A stretch of DNA of 64,000 bases from Gonium pectorale (Eukaryota; Chlorophyta; Chlorophyceae; Chlamydomonadales; Volvocaceae): contig LSYV01000036.1 of NCBI GenBank assembly GCA_001584585.1, positions 815,048-879,047 of the forward strand. Direction: 5' to 3'. Both the position numbers and the translations under genes were made by a program. This document shows, piece after piece, positions 1 to 10,500 of this stretch (positions are counted from its first letter, which is position 1; each line of letters opens with the position of its first letter). Below the pieces are notes generated by a model. The model was not told where the DNA came from, did not search any database, and saw only the letters and a list, made by a program, of their open reading frames with translations.

Positions 1-1351
1 TGGGTGTTTTGAGGTACGGTGCCCTTGCTGGGGCAGGTGCCGTTTGCCGCTCTGTTTCGGCAGGTCGCAGGGGGGTTAGGGGTTGCGGGTTGCGGGCTTT
101 TGCCAGGCGAGGGGGTTGGTGTGCTGCCTGTGCTCCATGGGTACTTTCCGTCTGTTTCTCTCTTGTCCTGGTGGTCAGCTTCTCCTTTCCCTTCTTTTTC
201 GTCTTTCTGCCTTCCTGTTCTGTGGTCTTTAGGTGCAGGGTTCCTTCTCTTCTTGTGTGTGCCGTCGGTGTTTGGTCGTGGCTGCCGTGGTGGCCTGTAG
301 TTAGGGCAGGGTTTCGGTGGTTGCTAGTGACAAAATCAAAGTGTCCGGCGGGGGTCCTAGGTGGGGCGTGCGAGTCCGTCGGCGTAGGTTCAAGGCCAGC
401 GGGGTGCAACTGGAAACGAGTACGGCGGTGCTGCCGTATGCGTGTATGCGATCGGGCCCGCGGGTCCGCGGCGTCCAGGACCCCTTGCCGAGCTGAATAA
501 AAGCATCCAGGACCCCCTCGCCGAGCTGAATAAAAGCGTCCGGGACCCCTTGCCGGGAGGGCTGCATGTCCCTCCCGTTGTCTGCGCCCTTTCTCGCGAT
601 CTCGCCTCTCCGCCTGTAACCTTTCCACAGAAAAAAATACTGCAGACGACGCTCATGCCTCAGGACTGGACCTGCTTCCTCTTCGTGTACAGCTGTGCCT
701 CCGGCGCTTCGTGAACCCGCTCTGTAGGTGGTGGGCCTCTTCGACATGTGCGCCTGCATGGCATTTGCGGACCTGGACGCAAGTGTGTGTGTGTGTATGG
801 CACGAAGGTGCGGCCGGGGAGGGGGATAGAGGGTTGGAAGGCATTCTCAGGGGAGGGGGAGGGGCAAGGATGGGGGCGGGCGTCGCGGTTTTTGTTTGGT
901 GGGTAGGAAGGGGAGGGCACGGGGCACCGCCGTAGTCCGCTGGAGGAGTTGAAGCTGGGGATCCGTGCGATTTTACTCCTGGCAGGCCGGCATGCAGGAC
1001 GTCAGAGGTATCGCGTTGTAGCCCTTTCGATTGCAGGAGCTTGTTGCTCTCAACGGCTTTAAGGCGGTGGTGCTGGCGTGCGATATGGGGCCCACTCCAC
1101 AGCTGGCGGCGCGAGTGCTGAAGTACCGGCGGCGCGGATGGGCTGTTGAGGTGCCAGCGGCTGCGCGGGATGCGGTCTAGGCATAGGAACATGCGGCGAC
1201 GGAGGGCCCTCGGGAGGGGATTGCAGCTGCCGTGGGGCCGACGGGCGTGTTGCCTGGCCGGAATAGCACGGCGCATGGCGTGCCCGGCTTGAGCGAGGGA
1301 GGGAATGTGATGCAGCTGCGATGCGAGTGGGGCGGGCTCAGACTAGTGAGA
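1..1351. other. No supportable gene
   Basis: G/T-rich on the plus strand over the first 450 bases, then mixed GC-rich sequence. Open frames exist on both strands, but none shows a recognisable domain, a consistent splice pattern or a convincing start. It may hold the untranslated end of a gene that lies outside the window. The only structure seen is the tandem repeat at 472-560. Confidence 0.5.
472..560. repeat. Tandem repeat, about 32-33 bp unit, about 2.6 copies
   Basis: Units begin with GTCC(A/G)GGACCCC, followed by GCCGAGCTGAATAAAAGC. The second copy differs from the first at a few positions and the third is cut short after GACCCCTTGCCG. Each full unit contains an AATAAA string, which is probably incidental because this lineage uses TGTAA as its poly(A) signal. 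Confidence 0.75.
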
Positions 1352-1633
1352 CTACTCCTGTTGTTCAAGCGCACTTTGCACATCCCTGCCTCCCTGTGGC
1401 AATCGGCCCCTGCCCCACCTCCCACAAATCACGCGTGAGATGCAAAAGGGGCAGCGGCGCAGCGCCCGAGCAGGCTGCTGAAGCAGGCGCGCGCGTCGGG
1501 GAGCGAGCGGAGCCACTCGGCCAGGCAGGGCGCGTGGAAGGGCAGGCCGCAGGCGGGCGTGGGGCACACCACCTGCTGCCACGTCTGCGGCCCCGGGTGC
1601 CGTGGAAGCTCCTCAAACCGACAACAGGCGACG
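1352..1633 (-). pseudogene. FANCL-like C-terminal RING exon, frameshifted
   Basis: Reading the minus strand from a likely splice acceptor (TGCAG, exon from 1633), the frame gives a C-x2-C pair if the previous exon supplies TG, then VACCRFEELP, then CPTPACGLPFHAPCLAEWLR and SLPDARACFSSLLGRC. This matches the RING end of FANCL, the E3 ligase that monoubiquitinates FANCD2/FANCI (family pattern: C, CG-PFH--CL-EWLR, S--SF, G-CPYC). The final CPFC pair is present but in another frame. An 8-nt tandem duplication at 1451-1464 (GCAGCG repeated 8 bases apart) shifts the frame, so the direct frame stops at 1429 without the last zinc ligands, while the shifted frame runs to a stop at 1352. No upstream FANCL exons were found in the 1.1 kb before the E2 gene. 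It is either a gene remnant or a gene damaged by a sequencing error. Confidence 0.55.
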
Positions 1634-2734
1634 CTGCACGAATCCTCAGCTGCATGACGAGCCACACAACTGCAAGTTGCTTTCTTCACTCAATGAAGTG
1701 GGGAATGCTGAAGTAGTAATGGCGAAGGCGAGCAGAAGCGCATCAGCCCAGTCAGGGGTAGCGTAGAGAGGGACCCCACGAGTATGCGCAGCACTGGGAT
1801 TGGGCGGCAGACAACAGGTCATGTTGCGCAGATGATGTTACATAAGAGTCGCCCAGCCACCAAGTTGCCTCGCCTGCTACGTCATGGGCCTGGAGACGGA
1901 TGGACGTCCCACCAACCTCACCAACAAAGCCAACAATATTGTACAGATGTACACACACGCACTCGGCCGCAGTCCACACGCATTGGGATATGAGCGGTGT
2001 TCAAGGTACACGCTTGACCCCCCCCCCCCATGCATAACGCGTGGCCCCATGGCCGCCCCAACACCGAACGGCGTGTTGGCCCATCACATGCACTGCGGAA
2101 ACGCCTCACGACGCCGTGCAAGTGCAAAGCACGCCCGGCGACCCTGCCCTTCTCAGCGGGTAGCCCCTGCACTGCCCACCGCCTGCCCCATGCTGATGGC
2201 ATCACTTTTGTACACGTGCACGCCGGGGTGATGCTGAATGGCACATTGATTGCATGCAGCCGTTATGACGACGGATGCACGATTTCACGTCACGCCGGGC
2301 AGCGCTCTCTCTCACCGCCAGGGCTTAGAGAAGCGCGACCCAGCAGGATGTTACCATTCCCTAGGCATCGCCGACAGTCAACCCTCTTGCAGTTACAGAC
2401 AAGGCGGCTCGCCTTGGGCTTGCGTCAGCAGTCCTCGACGCTCCGCTGCGCGATGCGGCGAACGCGCCTGGTGGCGGGGCAGGGGCAGGGAACGGCCGGG
2501 CACGGCAAGGATGAGCCACGGGACGCGAAGATGCTTCCCAACAGAGTCAGCAAGACAACTCGCGTTGTCCCTGCAGCGACAGCGTCCGAGAAAAAAGTGA
2601 AACAGGAACAGGGAACAGCCTGCTCCCCAGCCATACGACGCCGAAGCTGGTACGCCCCCATAAAATGGTGGCACCTGTCAAGCTGGCTGCCGTACGTCCC
2701 ATGCACCATCCCCGTACACGTGCTCCGGAACCGC
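1634..2734. other. Intergenic; 3' region of the E2 gene
   Basis: No coding exon could be supported on either strand. I looked for the missing N-terminal FANCL exons (UBC-RWD type sequence) on the minus strand and did not find them. The right part should hold the 3' untranslated region of the E2 gene, with a TGTAA signal on the minus strand at 2393-2397. A run of C lies near 2020-2029. Confidence 0.5.
2393..2397 (-). terminator. Candidate TGTAA poly(A) signal of the E2 gene
   Basis: TGTAA on the minus strand, 338 bases past the E2 stop codon. It is a plausible 3' end signal for a chlorophycean gene, but five bases also occur by chance. Confidence 0.4.
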
Positions 2735-3964
2735 TCACTTCTTGTACGCGGCGCGATCGTGGAGGTAGAGGCTGGCCGCCTCGGGGTTGGCGGGGCTGGA
2801 GCAGTTGGGGTCTGTGAGCAACGATTGGATCGAGGTGAGCAGCGTGCTGATGTTGTGGCACGGGCTCCACTGGTCGGACAGCACGTCCATGCACAACGAG
2901 CCGTCCTGATACACGTTCTGTTGGGAGGGGAGGGAGTTGAGGTTCGGCACAGAGGGCAAGGCGTAAAGGCATGACCATAGGGATCCCGAGGGCATGTACC
3001 GTAGTCTAGGGCCAATCACGACATCAGCCGAAAGCCCGTTGGGCGGGCGTGGCCCGTTTCCGGCTCGATACCTTGCCGTGAGATTGTGCTATGCTGTACG
3101 GGCGCGTGTGCAGTAGGGGACAAGCAGGCTTACTCTCAAAAGTCTAGCTGCGGGCTCGAGCGTGCATCAAGAGTGTGCCAGGGAACGCCCCTGGCAATCG
3201 TTGAGTATGCGCGGACATGTCGAGTAGAAAGCAAGGCGTGCAGCTGCATGGCCGACATGGCACAGGCCTGCTTGATACTGCAACCCTGCCCGGCAGACCC
3301 AAGCGGATGCCCAGGCTCTCTGGTGTCAATCTGCCTCGCATTCCCACAGGTACATACCGGGTGGAACATCTCGGAGCAGAAGCGGACGCGCGGGGGCTTC
3401 TCCGGGTAGCGTTCTATGGGTGGGCAAGGCAAGGGGTGAGCAAGGGACTGGTTGGGGGCCACGCCACGCAGGACCACTCGGTGCGAGACTCACCATTGGC
3501 ACCGCACCATCAGCATGACTGGCCCCCCCAGGAAACCTGACCTCGCCTGGGGCCCCACACACACGCCCAGACCACGAGCACAAGCCCCGGAACGAGGGGA
3601 CTTCTGCAACCCGGGGGGGGGGGGGACCCACCTGTGAACGTGAAGCGCAGGCTGAAGATGCCTCCCTGCCGACAAGTGCCATGTAGGGCAAGTGAGTACA
3701 GGTGCGTGCCGAGAGGCGTGCACTACGAACTCCTACCTCCCACTCCGAATCTGTAGGCCCAACGACGGTGGCCTGCCAGACTAGCAGGTTACCCTCATCG
3801 ATAGGGCTAGCCGAGCAGCCCTGCAAGTAAAGAAAACAGCGGCGTCAGTGAAAAGCGCAAACTATGCCACGCATGATGAGTCCGCGCAGCGTATGCACCT
3901 CGGGTGGCTCCGACTTTATCATTCGAAGGTCAGTCATCAAGCGCAACATCGCCGGGGTTGACAT
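2735..3964 (-). CDS. UBC2: Ubiquitin-conjugating enzyme E2, RAD6/UBC2 type
   Basis: Exons 3964-3899, 3820-3737, 3665-3632, 3413-3358 and 2917-2735 join in phase to a 140-residue protein. It opens MSTPAMLRLMTDLRMIKSEP, like RAD6. The UBC fold follows: ASPIDEGNLLVWQATVVGPT, the ERYPEKPPRVRF strand, the HPN motif, and the active-site cysteine (about Cys89) in DGSLCMDVLSDQWSP. TSIQSLLTDPN precedes the last helix. E2s of this class carry ubiquitin as a thioester and pass it to RING E3s; RAD6 acts in PCNA ubiquitination and histone H2B ubiquitination. The protein ends at Tyr-Lys-Lys, about 10 residues before the end of typical plant UBC2 proteins (about 150). The start has MSTPA in frame and no alternative. 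Intron 3 begins with a run of G/C (3612-3625). The family is clear; the RAD6 subtype is likely. Confidence 0.9.
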
Positions 3965-4534
3965 CGTGGCTGTCCTTCCTCTTCGCCTCGACGAAACGAG
4001 GTGCGCACTCAGGCGACTTGAGTTCGCACTGCAGTCCCAGGCCTAGCGTACGTTTGTAAGCAATAACGCTATTGCTTGCGCTCTTTGTGTGCTAAAAGAG
4101 TATGAGTGTCAGGGTTGTATCCTTACACAAGAGGATGCCGGAGTATTGAGGTCCAACTGGACCGCCGGGCTGATGAAGTGCACATAGATGTAACGTGCAC
4201 CAAATCAGAGATAGTTCTCAGCCACGCCGTACGCGGCACGTACCATTGATGTGTCACCCCCCGTGTTCTTCCCCCGCCCACAGTTGTTTATCCACAAAAC
4301 TGCGCCCCTGCCGGGACTCAATGCGAACATAAAAAGCGCTCTCGAAACAAAGCAGCAGATACCCGCTGCTCTACGGGCCCTGCACCTTGAACCTCTACGC
4401 CCCCACAGGCCCTGTACCCTGTACCTCTACCGCCCCAATCCACACAAGCCAGCGACGTAGAAACAGGCTACCACGCTAGTCTGTACTCGATTATATAGAC
4501 CGGACAGTCGCGCGAGCATCTTCATGAACCTTCT
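3965..4534. other. Intergenic: 3' UTR of the USP-related gene and E2 promoter
   Basis: No coding sequence is supported. Both neighbours are on the minus strand, so this stretch should contain the 3' untranslated region of the giant gene (stop at 4535) and the promoter of the E2 gene (start at 3964). No TATA box stands out. Confidence 0.5.
4123..4127 (-). terminator. Candidate TGTAA poly(A) signal of the USP-related gene
   Basis: TGTAA on the minus strand, 408 bases past the stop at 4535 and about 160 bases before the E2 start. The position fits a 3' end between two same-strand genes, but this is unconfirmed. Confidence 0.4.
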
Positions 4535-7500
4535 CTAGTTGCGCCAGCGTTGTCCACGCGGCCATCCTGCGGACTGCTGTGCCTGCTGCTGCTGCTGCTG
4601 CTGAGTCGCCTGCTGAACCACGCCCGCCGACCCCATCGCCGGGGGCACAAAGGGCGCCCATGTGGTGCTGGTGGCACGTAACGCCACCGGCACGCCCGGC
4701 GCCTGCATTACACCACCCGGCGCGTGCACCATTCCCCCATGCGACCAGTTGACCCCATCGCCATTGTACAAGCCCATACCAAAGCGCATCGACCCCGGCC
4801 CAACCGCCCCCGCAAGACCGGCCATGCCGGCCGGGCCCCCCATCTGCGGTGGCGGGACAACGCCGTTGCCCGCAGCCGCCGCCATCGCGGCAGCCGCCGC
4901 TGCTCCCTGCTTGCTCGGAGCCATGCCGCCAATCCACGCGGCCGCGCCGTCACCGGCAATGGCGCCCAAGCCCATCGGCCCCGCGCCCATGGCGCCCATG
5001 GCGCCGGCAGCCATGCCAACGTGCTGCTGCGAGGCCGCGCCGCTTGCGCTGGGGCCCAACTTGCCCCTCAAGCTCGCTGGGTAGAAAGGCGCCGCCGTTG
5101 GCGCCAGCCCCGACGCCGACGCCGACGGCGGGCTGGGAGGCGGCGGCGAGTCCGCATCAAGGCTAGATGGCAGCAGCGTCGTGGGAAGCGAAGCCACCAG
5201 AGAGTCTACAGACTCCGGCAGCGTGACACTGCTGTCCCGCCGGCTGGGACCGGCACCTGGTCCCGCAGCCGAGCCTGGCGGTGCATTGCCGAGGGGGGCG
5301 CCCCAATCACCCACGCCGGTGCCCTGCCGCGGCGTCGCCGACGCAGCCCCAGCCTCGGGCCGGCCGGGGCGCGGCCCTGTCGCGCCGCCGCCTGCACCCG
5401 CCTGAGGCAAGCCGCCAGTGGCCCAAGTGTTGGACACAGCCCCAATGCCGCTGAGACCCAGGCCCAGGCCCAGCACGCCCATCGGCAGCTGCGAGCCACT
5501 GCCGCCCGGGCGCCAGATACCGCTGCCGAAGGCCCCGTTTCCAGACAGGCCTGCCAGCCCCGCCTGTGGGGTACCCGATCCGCCACCCGACAGCGCGTCA
5601 GACCCCTGTGCCGAGCCGTGAACTCCGACCGCCCCAGACGGCACGCCTGCGCCGGGGCCGAAGCCGTTGGGCAGGAGACTGGCCTGCGCTTGCTGCGCAG
5701 ATGCCGCCGCAGGCGACCCCGTAGCGCCCGGAGAGCCATCGCTGTGCGATGGCAGCAGCGGGGGCCCGCCCGGCGCGCCAAACGTGTTGCCATACATCGG
5801 CGTCGGCGGGCCAGGGGGCAGCGACGACGGCAGCACGCCCCGCTGGGGGCTGCTGGCCGCCGTCGTGGCCTGCGACGCCTGGCCGCTGGGCCCCGAGGTG
5901 CTGGCCGAGGGCGACGAGCGCGCGCCGCTGGCGCTCGCGCTGGCGGGCTGCACCTGACCTGCGCCGCTGCCTCCCGAGCCGTTCCCGGGGCCGGTTCCAG
6001 AGCTCTGACCGTCGTGGTCCAGAATCGACATGATGGACATGATGTGGGTATCCGCCTCCGGGCCAGGGCCACCTGCGACGCCACCTTGAGAGGTGTGCAT
6101 GCCGCCCAGGAGCGGATCGGGCAGAGCATCGACCGGCGCCATGTGGCCATGGCCTCGGACCAGGGACCCGGCAGGCGGCCCCTGCAGCGACTGCGTCCCC
6201 TGGGGCGGTGGCATGGCGCCAGGCGGGGCCGTCACAGACAGGGCGGGGGGCGAAGGGCCCGGCATGGCGCCCGGGGAGGCGGGGAGCGGCGACGCCTTGG
6301 CTTCCATGGCTGAGAGGGCCTTGAGCAGTGGGTTCTCCGCAAAGGGGTCAAAGACCGGCGCGCCCATGCCGGCGACGCCGGGCCGCGGAGAAGACTGCAT
6401 GAGCTGCTGGTGCAGCATGTGCTGGTGCTGCTGCATGAGCTGGTGCTGCTGCTGCAGCTGCTGCCGGAAGTGCTGCTGCACCGTCTGATGCAGCTGCTGC
6501 TGCCGTAGGTGCGCGTGCAGGTGCTCTGACGGCAGGACCGGCATCTCGCCAGGCGGCAGCATCGGGGACTGCTGGGGCGGCGGGGCGACCACCGACGGCG
6601 GGATGGCGGCCTTGCCAGTGGGAGGGGGCATCTGCGCGAGGGCGATGAGCCGCGCCTGCGCTTCTGCGAAAGCGTGCGCCTGGGCATGCGCCTGCGCCTG
6701 TTGTGCGGAGAAGCCAAGCATGGGCTGCTGTTGCTGCTGCTGCGGCTGCTGTTGCGGCGGCGGCATGGGCATCGCCATCGGCGGCGGTGGCGCTGCCACC
6801 TGCGGGCGAGCCTGCTGAGGTGGCAGAGGGGCGCTGAGCGCATTCGCAGCGGACAGAGGCGGAAAGTCGGAGCCTGGGCTCATGGGGCCGGCCGCCATGG
6901 GCGGGCTGTGCACCCTGGCCCCCTGGGCAGCCTCCAACGACATCGTCTGCTGAAGGCGCTGGGGCACCTGCTGCGCCGAGGGCGACACCCCAGGCGGCAG
7001 CATGGGCGGGGGAGCGGCCACGGGCGGCGCATTCCATGGTGGAGGTGCGCCAGGGGGACTTGCGTTGCCGGAAGCCGCAGCTGTACCAGGCGGGCCCGCG
7101 GTGCGGCCGGGTGCCGGCGCTGCCATGCCGGGGACAGGCTGCGGCTGCTGCGACACCGGCTGCTGTGGGCGGCGAGCCACGTTTCCACCGGCCGGCGGGG
7201 AAGCACCGGAGCCTCCAAGGCCCTGCTTAGCGGGGCTGCTTCGGGAAGGCGCAGCGCCCTGAGCCGCCTTGACGATGCCGGCTGTGGCCGCCGCGACAGC
7301 GGCTGCGGCAGCCGCGTCCGGCGCTCCAGGGCTCCCAACGCCGGGCGAGGCAGGCACTGTGCCCGAGCCCTGCCGCTGCTTGAGCTGAGACTGAGCGGCG
7401 GCCGTAGCTGGCGACGATACCGCCGAGCCGCTGCCGGCGGCAGCCGCGGCAGTGCCCGACTTAGCGGCGGGGGCTGCACGACCTGCGGCCGCGGGCGGTG

Positions 7501-10500
7501 TGCCGTTCGCCGATACCACGGCCGCAGCCGACGCGACAGGAGCTTCAGGGCTGCCTGGGCTCTTTTCCGAGGCAACGTTACCGCGCCGCGCCGCGTTTCG
7601 CTTGGGCTGCTGCTTCTCTGGAGTCGACTCGGCAGCGGCGCCTGGTGCCCGGCGAACTTGCTGCTGTGCCTGAGCCGGCTGCTGCACAGCGGCCTCAGCC
7701 TTGCGGGCGCTGGCCTGAGCCGCCGGCTGAGTTCCGCGCCCGGCTGCTGCGCCCGCGGCGGCCGCTGCTGGGCTCTGCTGCTGCGCCTGCGCCTGCTGCT
7801 CCTGCTGCAGCGCTCGAGCCTGTGCCGCCGCCGCCGCAGCAGCCTCGGCCCGCTCCCGCTGCTCGCGCTCGCGCTGTTCGCGCAGTTGCTGCTCGCGTAG
7901 GCTCGCCTCCTGCGCTGCGCGAATGGCCTCCGCCTCCCGCTGTGCCTCCAGCTCCTCCAGTTCGCGCCGCCGCCTCTCGAGCTCTGCCTCCAGGGCTGCC
8001 TCGCGGGCTCGCCGGGCCGCCGCCACACGCTCCTTGTCCTCCTCCTCGGCACGGCGCCGGGCCTCTTCCTCGGCCTGCTTTGCCTGTGCACAAGGCACCG
8101 TAACGGGGATGCGTAAGGCGTCAGCTGTTTGCCCTACAAGTCCACAGACTAGCATGCTGAGCAGGTCCTCAGCAACGCCCACTGCAAAGCCACGCCCTGT
8201 CACACACCCACAGCGATCAGCCTTTTTCATTAAGTTATGGGCCCGCTCGCGCTGTCGTGCTCGTAAGGGCTTCTATTGTCAGCCAATCATAAAACAACAC
8301 ACGAAACGTGCCGGACTCACCAGCTCGCGCTCCTTCTCCTTCTGCGTGCGGCTCTTGTTGTCTTGCGACGCCTTGGCGGCCTTCTTGTTGGCACTAGCCT
8401 TCTTGGAGCCGCTCGCCCCACTAGCGATTGCCTCCTTGGCCTCCTTCGCCGCTGCCTCCGCCGCCTTTCGCCGCTCCTCCTCCTCCTCCAGCTCCTTCAG
8501 CAGGGTCAGGCTGGCTGCCTCGCGGGCAGCCCGGGCCGCGGATTCGACGCGCCTGCAAACACCAATTGTCACACATCAGACAAACAGACTTCGTTACAGT
8601 ACCCGAAGGGGTCGTCACACATAGCGCGCGCACGTCAACCCATAATTCACAGCATGACCAGGACCAGGACAGCTTTGGGCGCATGTAGATGTAGCTGCAG
8701 CTGAGTTTGGCTACACCACCAGAGCAGCGCTCTTGAGGACCGCCCTGATGGGTCGGCTTCGAGTCCCAGCCAAGCCGCCGATACATTAAACGCACAGCAC
8801 CGTCTGTTTCAGACGTAGCATTGTAGGTGCACACACTGTCAGCGCACCTGCGCACGACCTCAAGCGCCGAGGCGCCAATCTCGTAGCCCAGGTCCACCGC
8901 GGCCACGTCCCGCAGCCGCGCGCGCAGGCGCTCTAGCTCGCAGCAATAGGCGCGGATGCTCTCCTCGTACTCCTCGCTCAGCTGCTTGGCCCAGTGCGTG
9001 GCGCGGATAAACAGGTCATAGTGATGCGTCGACTGCCGCGGGCTGTACTGCGGCTGGAACATCTTGACCGCCTCCGAAACCCACAGCACGCGGTACATGA
9101 GGCACTCCAGCCGCGTCGCCCGCCACTCCATGTCCGTGGTGGCGATGGCCTGACCACCGGTCCCTGAGGGCACCCCGAGCGAGAGGGCAGCCGCGCCGTC
9201 GTCAGGCTCGCCGGCTCCGGCGGGATCCGCTGCCGCGGCCTCGCCGGTGCCGGGGGGCCGGGCGGCGCGCGCTTGCTGCTGCGCCTGCTGGCCCGGCTGC
9301 TGCTGGCGCGGCTGCTGGTGCGGCTGCGGGGGCACGAAGGGCACGTCCAGGGTGGCGCACACGTCCAGCAGGGAGGCGCGGCGGGCGCTCGTCTGGCGGA
9401 TGGCGTCGCGGACGTAGGCCAGCTCCCGCTCGGCCTCCTCTTGCCTGCGTACCCAAGGGGTTGGGAGATAGGCATCAGCGACTCAACTGTCGGCCATGCG
9501 AGGATGTACAAACTTCCGTGGCGCGCAACGGTGCAACCGAAAAGACAGCCGGGACCCCAGCATGCTGGGAGCCGTAAGCTCCTTGGCCAATAGCTTGGCT
9601 TCGTGCCCTGATGAGTGCCTGACAATGGGAGGGCTTACTTGTCTGCCCACTTGGCCTTGCTGGCCTCGTCCGCAGCAATGCTGTCCGACAGCGACGCCAG
9701 GCGGGCCGCGAGCTCACGGAGCTGCTCCCGGTGCTCCGCCTCCTTGGTGGCCTTGTCCAGCAGGTCCTTCTTGCGGTGGCTGGCTGGGCCCTCGGCCTGA
9801 GGTGAAGGGCCCGGGCGCGTGAGACCACGAGCATGGCAACAACCAGTGCCCATGGTGCAGATAGCAGCAGCACCTACCAATCTTCAATAGCAGGTTCCTA
9901 CGAAAAGACAGTGGCTACACTTAAGCACCGTCATCGCCCGTCAGTATGCGCTTGCCGGACGAGGACTGGAGCCAAGCCCAAGGCAAGGTCACACGCGCTA
10001 CATTTCGCAGCTCCCATGTCCACACCTGCACGCGCTGGTACTCGGCCTCGGCCTCACGGTGCTCCGCGCGGTGGCGCTTCAGCGACTCCTCCGCGACGCC
10101 GCGCTCCCGGACCGCCTCCTCCGCCTCCGCGGCCACCATCACCTCGACCAGCGCCAGCACAGACAGCTCGCGCTCCAGCAGCGCCGCGGCGTAGCGTTGG
10201 CTGGGCTCCTGCGCCAGCGCGGGGTGACGGCGGACCACCTCCACCGCCCGCTCGCACAGGTACAGGAGCGGGCCCGACGGTGCCGCGCCAGCGGCAGGCG
10301 GTGCAACCGCGCCCCCGTCACCAGCAGCTCCAGAGGCCCCTGCGGCGGCCCCATCCACGGGCGCCAGCGCCTCCGACGCCGTCGGCGTGCTGGGCTGCTC
10401 AGGCGGCGCAGCCGCCGAGCCAGCGGGATCGGCCGAGTCGGAGGCGGCGGCCGAGGGCGCGGGTGCGGCGCCGTGGGCAACGCCGCCGGGTGCGGCGGCA

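Noticed and set aside
9..759. Overlapping open frames on both strands at the left edge
   Set aside because: No domain, splice pattern or codon bias favours any of them; several overlap the tandem repeat.
3864..4046. Plus-strand 60-residue open frame
   Set aside because: It is antisense to the first exon of the E2 gene, which is supported by RAD6-like sequence and phase.
4724..7900. Long plus-strand open frames opposite the last exon of the USP-related gene
   Set aside because: They are antisense shadows of the Gln/Ala/Gly/Pro-rich exon. The minus frame has the stop, splice site and coiled coil that continue from upstream exons.
8698..8785. tRNA-like segment with GGCTTCGAGTCCC
   Set aside because: There is no acceptor stem or matching D-arm; it lies inside an intron of the USP-related gene.
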